A DNA stretch of 64,000 bases. Source: Takakia lepidozioides (lineage: Eukaryota > Streptophyta > Takakiopsida > Takakiales > Takakiaceae). Positions 10,876 to 20,066 of this stretch are shown piece after piece. The position numbers and the translations under genes were made by a program. The notes under the pieces are model-generated. The model saw only the letters and a list, made by a program, of their open reading frames with translations. It had not been told where the DNA came from and searched no databases. The stretch lies in NCBI GenBank assembly GCA_030704615.1, contig CM060731.1:36642001-36706000 (forward strand), written 5' to 3'. Position 1 is the first letter of the stretch; each line of letters opens with the position of its first letter.

Positions 10876-11209
10876 CATTTTTCCAGTTCGGGGATGAAAA
10901 CGGCTAAGTCCCAGATCTGACTGGCACCCAAAATCGGAAATTCGGCGCCATTTTTCCAGTTCTGGGCCCAGTCAGATCTGGGACTTAGCCATTTTCGGCC
11001 CCAAACTGGAAAAATGGCGCGGAAAAAAAAAGAAAAAGAAAAAAGAAAAAAGAAAAAAACGCCATTTTTCCAGTTCGGGGCCGAAAACGGCTAAGTCCCA
11101 GATCTGACTGGCACCCAAAATCGGAAATTCGGCGCCGTTTTTCCAGTTCTGCGCCCAGTCAGATCTGGGACTTAGCCATTTTCGGCCCCGAACTGGAAAA
11201 ATGGCGCCG

Positions 11210-11240
<31 letters not shown>

Positions 11241-11862
11241 GCCATTTCTCCTGTTTGGGGCCGAAAACGGCTAAGTCCCAGATCTGACTGGCACCCAAAA
11301 TCGGAAATTCGGCGCCATTTTTCCAGTTTTGGGCCGAGTCAGATCTGGGACTTAGCCATTTTCGGCCCCGAACTGGAAAAATGGAGCCGAAAAAGAAAAA
11401 AAGAAAAAAAGAAAAAAAAAAACGCCATTTTTCTTGTTCGGGGCCGAAAACGGCTAAGTCCCAGATCTGACTGGCACCCAAAATCGGAAATTCGGCGCCA
11501 TTTTTCCAGTTCGGGGCCCAGTCAGATCTGGGACTGAGCCATTTTCGGCCCCGAAATGGAAAAATGGCGCCATTTTTCCAGTTCAGGGCCCCGAAAATGG
11601 CTAAGTCCCTACGATGGCTGGAACCGCAACTGGAAATTCGGCACCATTTTTCCTGTTCCGCGCCCTATCAGATCTGGGACTTAGCCATTTTCGGCCCCGA
11701 ACTGAAAAAATGGTGCCATTTTTCCAGTTCGGGGCCGAAAATGGCTAAGTCCCTAGGGTGGCGGGCACCAAAATCGGAAATTTGGCGCCATTTTTCCAGT
11801 TCCGGGCCCAGTCAGATCTGGGACTTAGCCATTTTCGGCCCCGAACTGGAAAAATGGCACCG

Positions 11863-11904
<42 letters not shown>

Positions 11905-12115
11905 GTCTTTTTTTCAGTTCGGGGCCGAAAATGGCTAAGTCCCAGATCTGACTGGCACCAAAATCGGAAATTTGGCGCCATTTTCCAGTTCCGGGCCTAG
12001 TCAGATATGGGACTTAGCCATTTTTAGCCCCAAAATGGAAAAATGGCGCCATTTTTCCAGTTCAGGGCCCCAAAAATGGCTAAGTCCGTAGGGTGGCTGG
12101 AACCGCAACCGGAAA
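10800..12115. repeat. Array of alternating inverted repeats with poly-A loops
   Basis: Units of ~180 bases repeat about seven times. Each contains AACTGGAAAAATGGCGCC, an A-rich tract (pure A28-A36 at 10840-10870, 11209-11239 and 11864-11903, mixed A/G at 11029-11059 and 11390-11421), then the inverted copy GGCGCCATTTTTCCAGTT. This is followed by CTAAGTCCCAGATCTGACTGG and, about 50 bases later, its exact inverted complement CCAGTCAGATCTGGGACTTAG. Nearly the whole array can fold back on itself. Confidence 0.88.
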
Positions 12116-12127
12116 TTCGGCGCCATT

Positions 12128-13640
12128 GGGTTGAGTCGCAATCCATGCACGAGCCAGTAGGATGACACTGGAGCTCGGTGGCATGGTGAGATAGACGAGG
12201 AGATGGTGCCCGGATGACATGCATCTGCATTTCTGTGTATCTTGGCAGTGGGAGGCCAGGTTGGACCTGCAACAGGGATGATTGTAGATCAAAGTGTTTG
12301 AGGACCCTGAGGCCAGCAATGAGCAAGGTGGCGCCAAAGATATACATGAGGATTCAGTTGTTTTGGACTACCTCCGCACTGGAGACACTGCAGCCACTGT
12401 GACTGTCAAGGAGAGGGATCCGATCCTATAACGAGCCAAGAAGTTCAAGTGGGAGGGGACACACCTGCTCCGAGTGTGGGAGGATGGTCGAGTGAGGATT
12501 GTGCCTCACCCAACACAGCGGGCACGATTAGTGCGGCATGCCCACGAGGAGTTGGGGCATTTTGGGGTGCGACGCACCCATAGCCTACTGCAGGGGCAGT
12601 ATTGGTGGCGTGGTATGCACACAGAGGTGCAACAATTTGTGGCTAGGTGCATGGTGTGTGACAGGGTGCGTGCTTCATTCAACGCCCCTACTCCACAATT
12701 GCACCCTCTTCCGATCATGGGATTGGGCTACAGGTGGAGTCTTGACTTCGCAGGGCCGTTGCCACTGACCATGCGTCACAACAAGTACGTGTTGGTGATG
12801 GTGGAGCACTTCTCCAAGTGGATTGAGTTGGTTCCATTGCCTGATAAGGCTAGTGAGGGAGCTGCGTATGTATTCTTGGATTGTGTGCTTAGCCAATTCG
12901 GTGCTCCAGCTGAGGTACTCACGGACCAAGGGAAAGAGTTCTTGGGGGAGTTTCAGGCTTTGTGTGACAAGGCCTTGATAGACCACCGCACCACTTCTCG
13001 GGATCATCCTGAGGCCGATGGCTTGGCAGAGAGAGTTGTTCAGACAGTAAAGAGGGGTTTGCGCAAGTATGGCTTGCAGAAGGGACACCTAGGAGATTGG
13101 GACCTTCAGTTACCCTGGTTAGCCATGGGCTACAGGTTCAGCAAGCAAGCATCACTTGCCTCCTTCTCACCATACTTTCTTCTCTTTGGCTGAGAGCCGG
13201 ATTTACCTGCATCCATTCGCAGAGAAGCTGCTGCAGTTCTTAACCTTGACGATCCGGACGTGTGGGCACGTGCATGTGAGCAGCGTGCAGAGTTGTTCAA
13301 GAAAGTCATGCCCATGGCTTTCGAAAACCTTGCCATCGCACAACACCGTGATACGCTGAGGTATGCTACCATACGTGGTGGGGGCTATCGTCCTGGGGTT
13401 CGGAGATTCAACCCTGGTCACTATGTTTACCTGCAGCAGACTGCTCCTACGACCTTGGATGTGACTGCAGGACGTGTTATTTTGAGGGTTCGAGAGGTCT
13501 TGCCCTCAGGCGTCTTGGTCTTGGAGGGTCGGGATGGCATAACTTGGAAGAACCATGTGCGTAATTGTGCACCATGTCACCTTCCGAATGTCGATGGCAG
13601 GATTGACCCAAACTTGGCAGTGGTATCTGCAGGTTTGAGA
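12128..13640 (+). pseudogene. Gypsy integrase with HHCC zinc finger
   Basis: Inserts element DNA into the genome. The stretch starts with GLSRNP, the usual end of Gypsy RNase H, and a variable linker (stops at 12158 and 12215, frameshift near 12290). From 12348 the frame is constant. The HHCC zinc finger is HAHEELGH followed by CMVC. The catalytic core shows the first Asp in WSLDFAGPLP, the second in VLTDQGKEF and the Glu in HPEADGLAERVVQ. A TGA at 13191 interrupts the frame just after PYFLLFG, followed in frame by EPDLP, which is the usual continuation. The GPY/F-like C-terminal region with FNPGHYVYLQ, REVLPSGVLVLEGRDG and HVRNCAPCHLP follows. TAA at 12429 is a further break. Confidence 0.93.
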
Positions 13641-13940
13641 TGCATGTTGTGTGGGTCTGCTAGAGGGGCAGCCACCATGCTGGTGTGTGATCGATGCTCT
13701 AGAGGTTGGCATTTGGGATGCTTGACACCACCTCTTGAGATGGTTCCGAATGGGGATTGATTATGTCCACATTGCATTGGATAGTGGGAGTGGATACAAC
13801 CATGGAAGGCTAACAAGAAATGCAAGGCCAAGCTACTAGGAGACCTTGAACACACGAGATCTTGGCTCAAGTTCACAGATTGCAAGACGGCGACTAATGA
13901 TGGGGCTACTCTTGTACCCGGCCTCTTGGTCTATAGAGTT
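13641..13940 (+). pseudogene. PHD finger at the C-terminus of the integrase polyprotein
   Basis: In the integrase frame, cysteines and histidine follow the C4-H-C3 PHD pattern: CMLC, CDRC, WHLGC and CPHC, with a hydrophobic-proline stretch (LTPPLEMVP) between the His pair and the last Cys pair. PHD fingers usually read histone H3 tails, so a role in targeting integration is plausible by analogy with chromodomains of chromoviruses. A TGA at 13758 falls where the family normally has the conserved Trp two residues before CPHC, and a TAG follows at 13782. The frame then stays open to about 13940 without a recognised domain. Confidence 0.8.
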
Positions 13941-14044
13941 TGAGTACAATAGGGACAGTGATAGAGGACTCAGTACGGCTGTGGCTATTACATCTTGTAG
14001 CTATCTGGAGGTAGAGGGACCTATCCACCAGCTAGGGGGGCGAT

Positions 14045-14573
14045 TGTGGTAGACTACTTTATTGTGCATATATGTGTGGTGTGGTTTGGACAACGATGTA
14101 GTTGTGTAGCGATATGTATGCGCACGACAGCTGTCAAGTTAAATAAACACAGTGTGAAACTAACTAGAATAAAACTAGTTATTTGTATTTAACACTTGGA
14201 TTTAATTCAAGTGTTAAGTCAGGTGTCAAGTTTGAGCTTGACACCTGAACTATCTTATCTTCACGAGAGCGTCAGTCGCGCAGCTCATCTCTCTCGAGTT
14301 GAGCCTGCGCGACCGAGCTCCTTCATGCTTTAGAATCTGAGTGTGCTTATGTAGGGGTATAGGTTGTTGTGGGGTGGAGTCCCCATAGCTTGGGGTGCCC
14401 CTTGCTCGACTTCTGTTTTAAAGAGTGATGTTGATGGATTCATGTTGTTTTCTTGTGTGAACAGTGTGTTTCTAGTTTTTCTTATCATTGTGGCAGACTA
14501 CTTTATTGTGCATATATGTGTGGTGTGGTTTGGACAGCGATGTAGTTGTGTAGCGATATGTATGCGCACGACA
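14045..14573. repeat. ~80-bp direct repeat pair, possible LTR remnants
   Basis: TGTGG(T/C)AGACTACTTTATTG and the following ~60 bases up to GCGCACGACA occur at 14046-14129 and again, with two visible differences, at 14490-14573. The first copy starts a few bases after a short purine run (AGGGGGG at 14034-14040) that could be the polypurine tract of the retrotransposon, so these may be pieces of its 3' LTR. No matching 5' copy was found upstream of the methyltransferase. Confidence 0.6.
14189..14313. other. Three consecutive perfect or near-perfect hairpins
   Basis: Hairpin 1: TTAACACTTG / CAAGTGTTAA (14189-14198, 14208-14217). Hairpin 2: CAGGTGTCAAG, loop TTTGAG, CTTGACACCTG (14220-14247). 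Hairpin 3: GTCGCGCAGCTCA / TGAGCCTGCGCGAC with one unpaired C (14275-14287, 14300-14313). All lie between the two 80-bp repeat copies. Confidence 0.75.
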
Positions 14574-15100
14574 AAGTAGAAACCTTCTCTCAGAACTGCT
14601 CCAGTTGCAGAGCATTTTGTAAATAACAAATATTTCATGATGGATCTGTAAGTTGAATCAATTGAGCAAGGGAATCCCTCCACTTGAGATTTGTCCTTCA
14701 CTTCCATCTTCAAGATGAACACCATAATGACCTGGAAACGATCATCCACAATAAGTTCTTGTCTATACTCTTTTTTGGAGGTCTCATCTTCCATACTCTT
14801 GAGAACTTGGAAAGCATGAACATGGTTGGGAAAACGTTCCTTCATGTCTCTTTCATACAACAACAACGTCTCCTGATTTACTCTTGTATTCCAATTTGGA
14901 ATATCTCCGGTTGCATGGGCCAATGTAGAAATTGTGAAGCTCATTGGAACTTGTTGTCCATAAGCCACCATCATGAACATCAAAAAGCCTATAAATAAGA
15001 TGTCTGCTCTTACTCGTTTGCTCAAGACCTCATTGTCTTTCAAATGATCGACGGCACGGCGTATTCGGAGACTGCCAAAGATTGAGTAAATGCACTGCAC
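14574..15100 (-). CDS. Unrecognised ORF fragment, minus strand
   Basis: A frame of about 175 residues from 15100, whose last ~25 residues run into the 80-bp repeat (to 14498) and are probably not original. It has a short hydrophobic stretch (ILFIGFLMFMMVA) that could be a membrane segment and an otherwise soluble, Lys/Glu/Asp-rich body. A second small minus-strand frame upstream (15462-15250, 70 residues) has similar amino-acid composition and could be an upstream exon or a broken part of the same gene. I do not recognise either. They may belong to a transposable element. Confidence 0.3.
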
Positions 15101-15249
15101 ATGACAAACGATACATTATAAATTGGATCTGTACCATTAAACAACTACAACAATAAAATAATATAATATACACACACCCTATAGTGATATATGATAGATT
15201 GAAAATAGCTTTTTGAAATGCTTACCCCTGAATTGTTGAAAAACTGCTT

Positions 15250-15462
15250 CTATGCGGATGTTAGGAAATTTCTAATTGGACCACCGATGTCAGTTGTGCC
15301 TTCCTCCAGAATACTGACTCCATTATGAAAGTGAGATATTGTTATGTACTTCACATATATCATTGGAATGCACACTCCATCTCGGTTTAATTGTCCATTG
15401 AAGAAAGCCTGTAATGTCTCCAACTCCATCCCTGCATTCACATATTCAGCCAACGTAAACAA
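15250..15462 (-). CDS. Small unrecognised ORF, possible upstream part of the 15100-14574 frame
   Basis: Seventy residues with a plausible protein-like composition (ELETLQAFFNG, MIYVKYITISHF) and no low-complexity bias. Function unknown. The distance to the next minus-strand ORF (about 150 bases) would fit a short intron, but no splice sites were confirmed. Confidence 0.25.
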   Translation of the reverse strand: MFTLAEYVNAGMELETLQAFFNGQLNRDGVCIPMIYVKYITISHFHNGVSILEEGTTDIGGPIRNFLTSA

Positions 15463-15889
15463 ATGGGTAAGAGTTATTCGAGCAGTTTATCATGATTTAA
15501 TTGCATGAAGCACCATCTATGGTATAGCATCAGGATCACCAGATTCAAGCAGTGGTCTCCAAAGCTTCCATGGATGTAAGGTTTTCATGCATGCACGCGC
15601 ATTGCAATGCGCACAAATGTGACGTGATTGGCTAAGAGTAAGTGTCGAAGTAGCGTTGAAGCGGAGTAGCAATATCATATGTTAGTGTACACGGCCCCTA
15701 GTTATCATTCCTGGCGTGACGTGGCGCTGACATGTCGGCCGTCACGTCACGTCGAATCCAGACGTTTACCCATGTAATTTTTTTTACATTTGACTTTTAC
15801 GATTTACTTTTACCCTTTGTAATGACATGGCAACCACGGTGTAAAACAGAAGTGGCCAATTATTAATATTAAATTTTTTTAAATAAAAA

Positions 15890-16392
15890 ATGCGTCCGCC
15901 TATATTGGCGGTCGCTAATTTTTTATTTTTTAAATGAAGCGACCGCCCATATTGGCGGGCGTTTGTATTTTATATATTTAAATAAATGACCGCCTATATT
16001 GGCGGTCGGTTGAAGTTTATTATGTTTTAAATGAAGCGACTGCCCAGATTGGCGGTCGCTCACATTTTTATTATATATATTTTTATTATTTTTTAATCTA
16101 TTTTATATAAATACAGCAACCGCCATGTGGCGATCGCTTATGTTTTTTAAAAAAAAATTTAGCGACCGTCATTTAGCAGCGGTTGCTTATTTTTATTTTA
16201 TCCTTAAATAAAGCGAGCGCCGTTAGGCGGTCGCTTCTTTAATAAATTTTTGAAAAATGCAGCGACCGTCATGTGGCGGCCGTCGCTATTTTTGTTAATA
16301 AACAATACAACGACTGCTATTTGGCGGCGGTCGCTTACTTAATATATTTCTTAAAATGAAGCGACCGCCATTTAGCGGCGGTCACTTATTTT
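15890..16392. repeat. Array of ~10 short GCGACCGCC hairpins (left array)
   Basis: Imperfect palindromes of the form GCGACCGCC-(5 to 8 bases)-GGCGGTCGC occur about every 48-75 bases (near 15892, 15939, 15987, 16036, 16114, 16162, 16215, 16261, 16310 and 16361), separated by very AT-rich spacers. Stem bases vary in pairs in places (for example GCGAGCGCC and ACCGTC forms). The same family forms a second array at 22781-23672. Confidence 0.88.
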
Positions 16393-16584
16393 TATTTTGA
16401 ATCCTGTACGACAATAACAAAAATGAGAGAGTCACATTAGCCCATGTAGTACTTCGGTTCATAGACAAGCCATTCAGTTGGCCTGAGTCGAAAGATATAT
16501 ATAAGACGGAGTAGACCATAGTCTCGTAGATATGAGATTTGTGGCGGTACAATGGTTCTTTTATCAAGACATAACTCAATTTTG

Positions 16585-17160
16585 ATCGTGCATGTAATAA
16601 ATAAAGTCTCATTGTAAATACTACATTGCATATGTACGACCCTGACACCTGTTATCGCAACATAAATAGTTTGTATATTGTCTCACTGTTTATATTTGTA
16701 ATGTTCTAACGTGGCTGATAGGGTTATGAGAAAACGATGTATTAGTTCCGTACGAGTTAAACAACTAACGTCCCACATCTCATTCGGATATGCGACACTA
16801 CCATGTGAAGCATGAGTCTATAAGTAACATGTGCACATGCGACCTCCGAAGTCCGAACGTTCGATACTAGGTCCAGGAAATGTTTTCTGGAACGTCCCGA
16901 GGTCGCATGTACACCTGTTACTTATTGACTCATGCCTCACATGGTAGTGTCGCGCATGAGAATGAGATATGGAACGTAAGTTGTCTAACTCATACGGAAC
17001 CAATACATTGTTTTTTCATAACCTTGTTAGAAACGTTGGAACATTGGAACATACAAACAATGACACAGTACACGGCCGGTTTTGTTGAAATGACATCTAT
17101 GAAGTTCGAGCATATACAATTTATTATTTACAACGGAACTTTATTTACTCAGGGGACCCG
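16585..17160. repeat. Long foldback repeat A (arms ~280 bases)
   Basis: Left arm about 16585-16875 and right arm about 16890-17160 are inverted and roughly 75-85% complementary by eye. Anchors: ACACTACCATGTGA (16795) with TCACATGGTAGTGT (16937), AGTTCCGTACGAGTTAAACAAC with its counterpart TGTCTAACTCATACGGAAC (16981), and AATAAATAAAGTCTC with the counterpart near 17140. Total hairpin about 575 bases with a loop under 30 bases. Confidence 0.8.
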
Positions 17161-17212
17161 TACTGCTGCAGGAGTGCAACTGATGGTGCGAATTCTCTAT
17201 TGATTAGAGCTG

Positions 17213-17640
17213 TCACAACCAATGTCAACAATCATATTTACGGTAAGGTGTTTCATGCTCTTGTTGTTCCTCTAGCTGAATTTTGTAGTACTCTTTTTGT
17301 TATTCTCGTGCCAACAACATCAGGTCCTCTGATACTGTCATGTTCAAACAAACGTATCAGCCACCCCGGCCAGCTTGCAGGCTGCAGCCACGGCCCACCA
17401 TAAATTGAATGAATTGGAGATTTTGTGCTCAGTTCCTGGTTTCATGTTTGTGGTGGCTGATATAGAATTCGGAATATGACAGTCCCAGTGGACCTGATGT
17501 TGTTGGCATGGGAATAGCAAAACGATTTCTAAATAAATCAGCTACATGAACATCGGCAGTATGAAACACCTTGCAATACATATGATTCTTGATATTGTTT
17601 GCACGAATTATTTGTATTTGTGCCTTCAAGTGGCGAACAT
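17213..17640. repeat. Foldback repeat B carrying mirrored short ORFs
   Basis: Left arm 17213-17375 and right arm 17455-17605 are inverted copies. Anchors: AAGGTGTTTCATGCT / AGTATGAAACACCTTG and GCCAACAACATCAGGTCC / GGACCTGATGTTGTTGGC. Each arm encodes, on opposite strands, a similar peptide containing NHIYGKVFHA or NHMYCKVFHT followed by VPTTSGPL or MPTTSGPL. Amino-acid similarity persists despite base changes, so both arms may derive from one coding fragment. Function unknown. Confidence 0.75.
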
Positions 17641-17864
17641 TTCCGCCATGGTGTGGAAGAGGTGCATTGGCCACATTAAACGGTTGATGTGATACCATTT
17701 CACAAATGTATCACATCGCATTTGTGAAAATGTATCACATGAACCATTCCATGTGGCCTACGGCAGTCTTCGATGGGTACGAGATCAATATGGCCTACGA
17801 GATCAGCTTCCACCAACAAACATGTGATCATTTCAAAAGCGTTTGAAGCGACGATGGGCAAGGT

Positions 17865-18205
17865 TCTTCATTTAAATGTTCAACATGCTGAGATTTTTTG
17901 TAATGTCTCTTGCTTCGTAATGAGATGCTTCTCCAACTCTTATTTTTCCATTGTTAATATTCTCCATCTGGAACATATCCACACATGCGTATATAAATAC
18001 TTAAAAAACCAAATGACCATCAAAACTGGAAGCTGTGGATGAGGCTTATAAAAGTGGAGATGGTCATTTGCTTATTTAAGGATTTCTGCACACATGTGTG
18101 GATCTGTTCTAGGTGGAGAACATCGACATATTGGATAAGTGGACATGGAGAAGCACCGCATTACGAAACATGGGATACTACAAAAAGAGCTTCAAAAGGC
18201 ATACC
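17865..18205. repeat. Foldback repeat C
   Basis: Arms about 17865-18028 and 18058-18205. Anchors: CCAAATGACCATC (18009) with GATGGTCATTTGC (18058), CCACACATG (17981) with CATGTGTGG (18092), and GAAGCATCTCATTACGAAGC (complement of 17913-17932) against GAAGCACCGCATTACGAAAC (18150-18169). The loop is about 30 bases. Confidence 0.75.
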
Positions 18206-18620
18206 ATGTAACAGGTCCCGGTCTAATATGAGACAAAATCCCATTCATTCAATGGGCAATTGAATGGTTGCTCATCCAAATGATTTTTGTTTGCTTTCAA
18301 TCTTTACCACTTTGTTCAACATACCATGTATCAGGTTCCGGACTAATATGAGATCAATCGAAATTCATTCGATGGCCCAATGGATGTTGCCCATCAAAAT
18401 GATTTGGTTTGCTTTGAGACTTGGCCAGTATGTTCAATGTACCATATAAGAGGTCCCAGAGTAATATGAGATCAATCGAAATTCGTTCAATGGTTGAACG
18501 GATGGTTGCCCATCCAAATTATTTTCGTTCGCTTTGAGACTTGGGCAGTGTGTTCAATGTACCATCTCACAAGTCCCAATGTAATATGAGATCAATTGAA
18601 ATTCGTTCGATGGGCCAATG
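18195..18620. repeat. ~120-bp satellite, block 1
   Basis: About 3.5 head-to-tail copies. The marker ACCATGTAACAGGTCCC or its variants recurs near 18203, 18323, 18441 and 18561, each followed by TAATATGAGATCAAT and GATGGTTGCCCATCC or variants. The same unit forms block 2 at 19205-19612. Confidence 0.85.
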
Positions 18621-19204
18621 AGGCATTCACATGTCATCCATTATTGTTCGTTGCGAAAAAGAAATCCTGCAATGCGTGCACGGCTATTGCATCCATTGAA
18701 CGGATGTGGTTGAAGCCCATCTTTTGCCTGGATGTGCTTGAACATGTCTGTGACACATGTGCGGAGACACAACAGATGAATAAATCATTTGCCTCCCCAT
18801 CGACGCACTCACCCCTCAAGCCATTCGAGAATTTAAATGAATTTTAAGCCAATAATTAGGTTTGCACTGCCTTTGATTGGGGGTTTCTGGCATGTATCGA
18901 TTTTGTTTTTGGCTCAATTTTGTTCTAGGGCTTCAAACATTCCACCGCTACTCCCCCGCCAAAATTTGGACCAATAAAAAAAATCAAAAAAAAAAAAATG
19001 TTCTCTTCACTCACTATTGCAAAACTCTCTATGAAGAGTGCATGAAGTAGAACACAAATCAAGTTTGGAGTGCAAAACAGGGAAGAAACTGTGGTTTTGG
19101 GTCCAAATGAATTTTTTTCGCTCCCAAATTCGGCACGCACGTTGCATATGGAGTCATTACACGCCCCATTCAAAAATGGAATGAAAAAACAATCATGAGC
19201 ACGC

Positions 19205-19612
19205 GAAACGCAGTCCAACAGGTCCCAAAGTAATAACAGATCCAACAGAATTCATTCAATGGGTGAACGGATGGTTGCCCATCCAAATCATTTTTGTTTG
19301 CTTCCAAATTTTTCCAGTACGTTCGGGACACCCTCTCACAGGTCCCGGACTAATATGAGATCAATCGAAATTCATTCGATGGTCAACGGATGGTTACCCA
19401 TCGAAATGATTTTGGATCGCTTTGAGACTTGGCCAGTATGTTCAATGTACCATGTAAGAGGTCCCAGAGTAATATGAGATCAATCGATATTCGTTCAATG
19501 GGCCAATGGATGGTTTCCCATCCAAATGATTTTCGTTCGCTTCGAGACTTGGCCAGTATATTCAACGTACCATGTGACAGGTCCCAGAGTAATATGAGAT
19601 CAATCGAAATTA
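19205..19612. repeat. ~120-bp satellite, block 2
   Basis: About 3.4 copies of the unit seen in block 1. AGGTCCC markers lie near 19219, 19338, 19458 and 19578. The two blocks are separated by about 580 bases of unrelated sequence containing an A-rich run (18976-18997). Confidence 0.85.
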
Positions 19613-20066
19613 TTTTGTGCTTCGAGAAATTTGTGGGCATGTCCGTCATATGTAGAAAGATCATAGATTTGCGAAATGATTATGAAATACACAGGGACCA
19701 GGCGAAATTTGTTTGGAAGACGACCATTCGTAACTCGTTATAACTTATTGGTTAACATCAATTTTCCTTTTTCTCCAGCTTTCGGAATTCATTGCAGATA
19801 CCCACATACACATCATGATCAAATATGACACCATTGTAAATTTGTTTACAGGGTGAACAACTTCTTCCCCATCACACGAGTATAAATGTGAAGAAAACGT
19901 TGCTCGTGCAATTGAAATTGGCAGGTGCCGCACATGTACATTGTGTATTAACAAAATTGGTGCATATACAAAATTGGCGGAATGTTATTACTGTGTTTTC
20001 CAGCAACACTCAAGGTACAACAAGAATGCACATTGTCTATGTACTACGTTGTCAGTCATTAAAAGC

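Larger units (their letters stand above)
6976..12124 (-). mobile_element. MULE-like DNA transposon inserted into the retrotransposon RNase H region
   Basis: The insert separates LHTDWRG (RNase H start) from GLSRNP (RNase H end), so about 120 residues of RNase H are missing as well. It carries a minus-strand transposase-like gene (7480-9589) between two repeat-rich arms (about 7210-7560 and 9740-12115) that share GGCGCC-centred and GGGACTTAGCC..TTTTCGGCCC motifs. I could not find a clean terminal inverted repeat or target-site duplication, so the ends are approximate. A short CATGAGCGG triplication lies at 6984-7018 next to the left boundary. Confidence 0.6.
4608..13940 (+). mobile_element. 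Degenerate Ty3/Gypsy-type retrotransposon with cytosine methyltransferase and PHD finger, interrupted by a DNA transposon
   Basis: Order on the + strand: C5-cytosine methyltransferase (4608-5811), reverse transcriptase and first residues of RNase H (5815-6975), a 5.1-kb foreign insert, then the end of RNase H, HHCC zinc finger, integrase core and PHD finger (12128-13940). RT before integrase is the Ty3/Gypsy (Metaviridae) order. Methyltransferase and RT share one frame. Gag and aspartic protease are not recognisable upstream, and no 5' LTR was found, so the copy is 5'-truncated or too decayed. In-frame stops at 5812, 6271, 12158, 12215, 12429, 13191, 13758 and 13782, plus frameshifts near 4700, 6810 and 12290, show it is inactive. 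Retrotransposon-encoded methyltransferases are known from charophytes and dinoflagellates. The PHD finger occupies the place where chromoviruses carry a chromodomain. Confidence 0.85.

Noticed and set aside
9592-10907. Several 90-230 residue ORFs on both strands
   Set aside because: Open only because the 280-bp palindromic repeat lacks stops in several frames; the peptides are repeats of each other.
10972-11981. Lys- or Phe-rich ORFs across the poly-A tracts
   Set aside because: Products of poly-A/T runs within the inverted-repeat array.
15890-16392. Regularly spaced palindromes resembling a CRISPR array
   Set aside because: Spacers are AT-rich, related to one another and of variable length; stems vary; there are no cas genes; and the context is eukaryotic.
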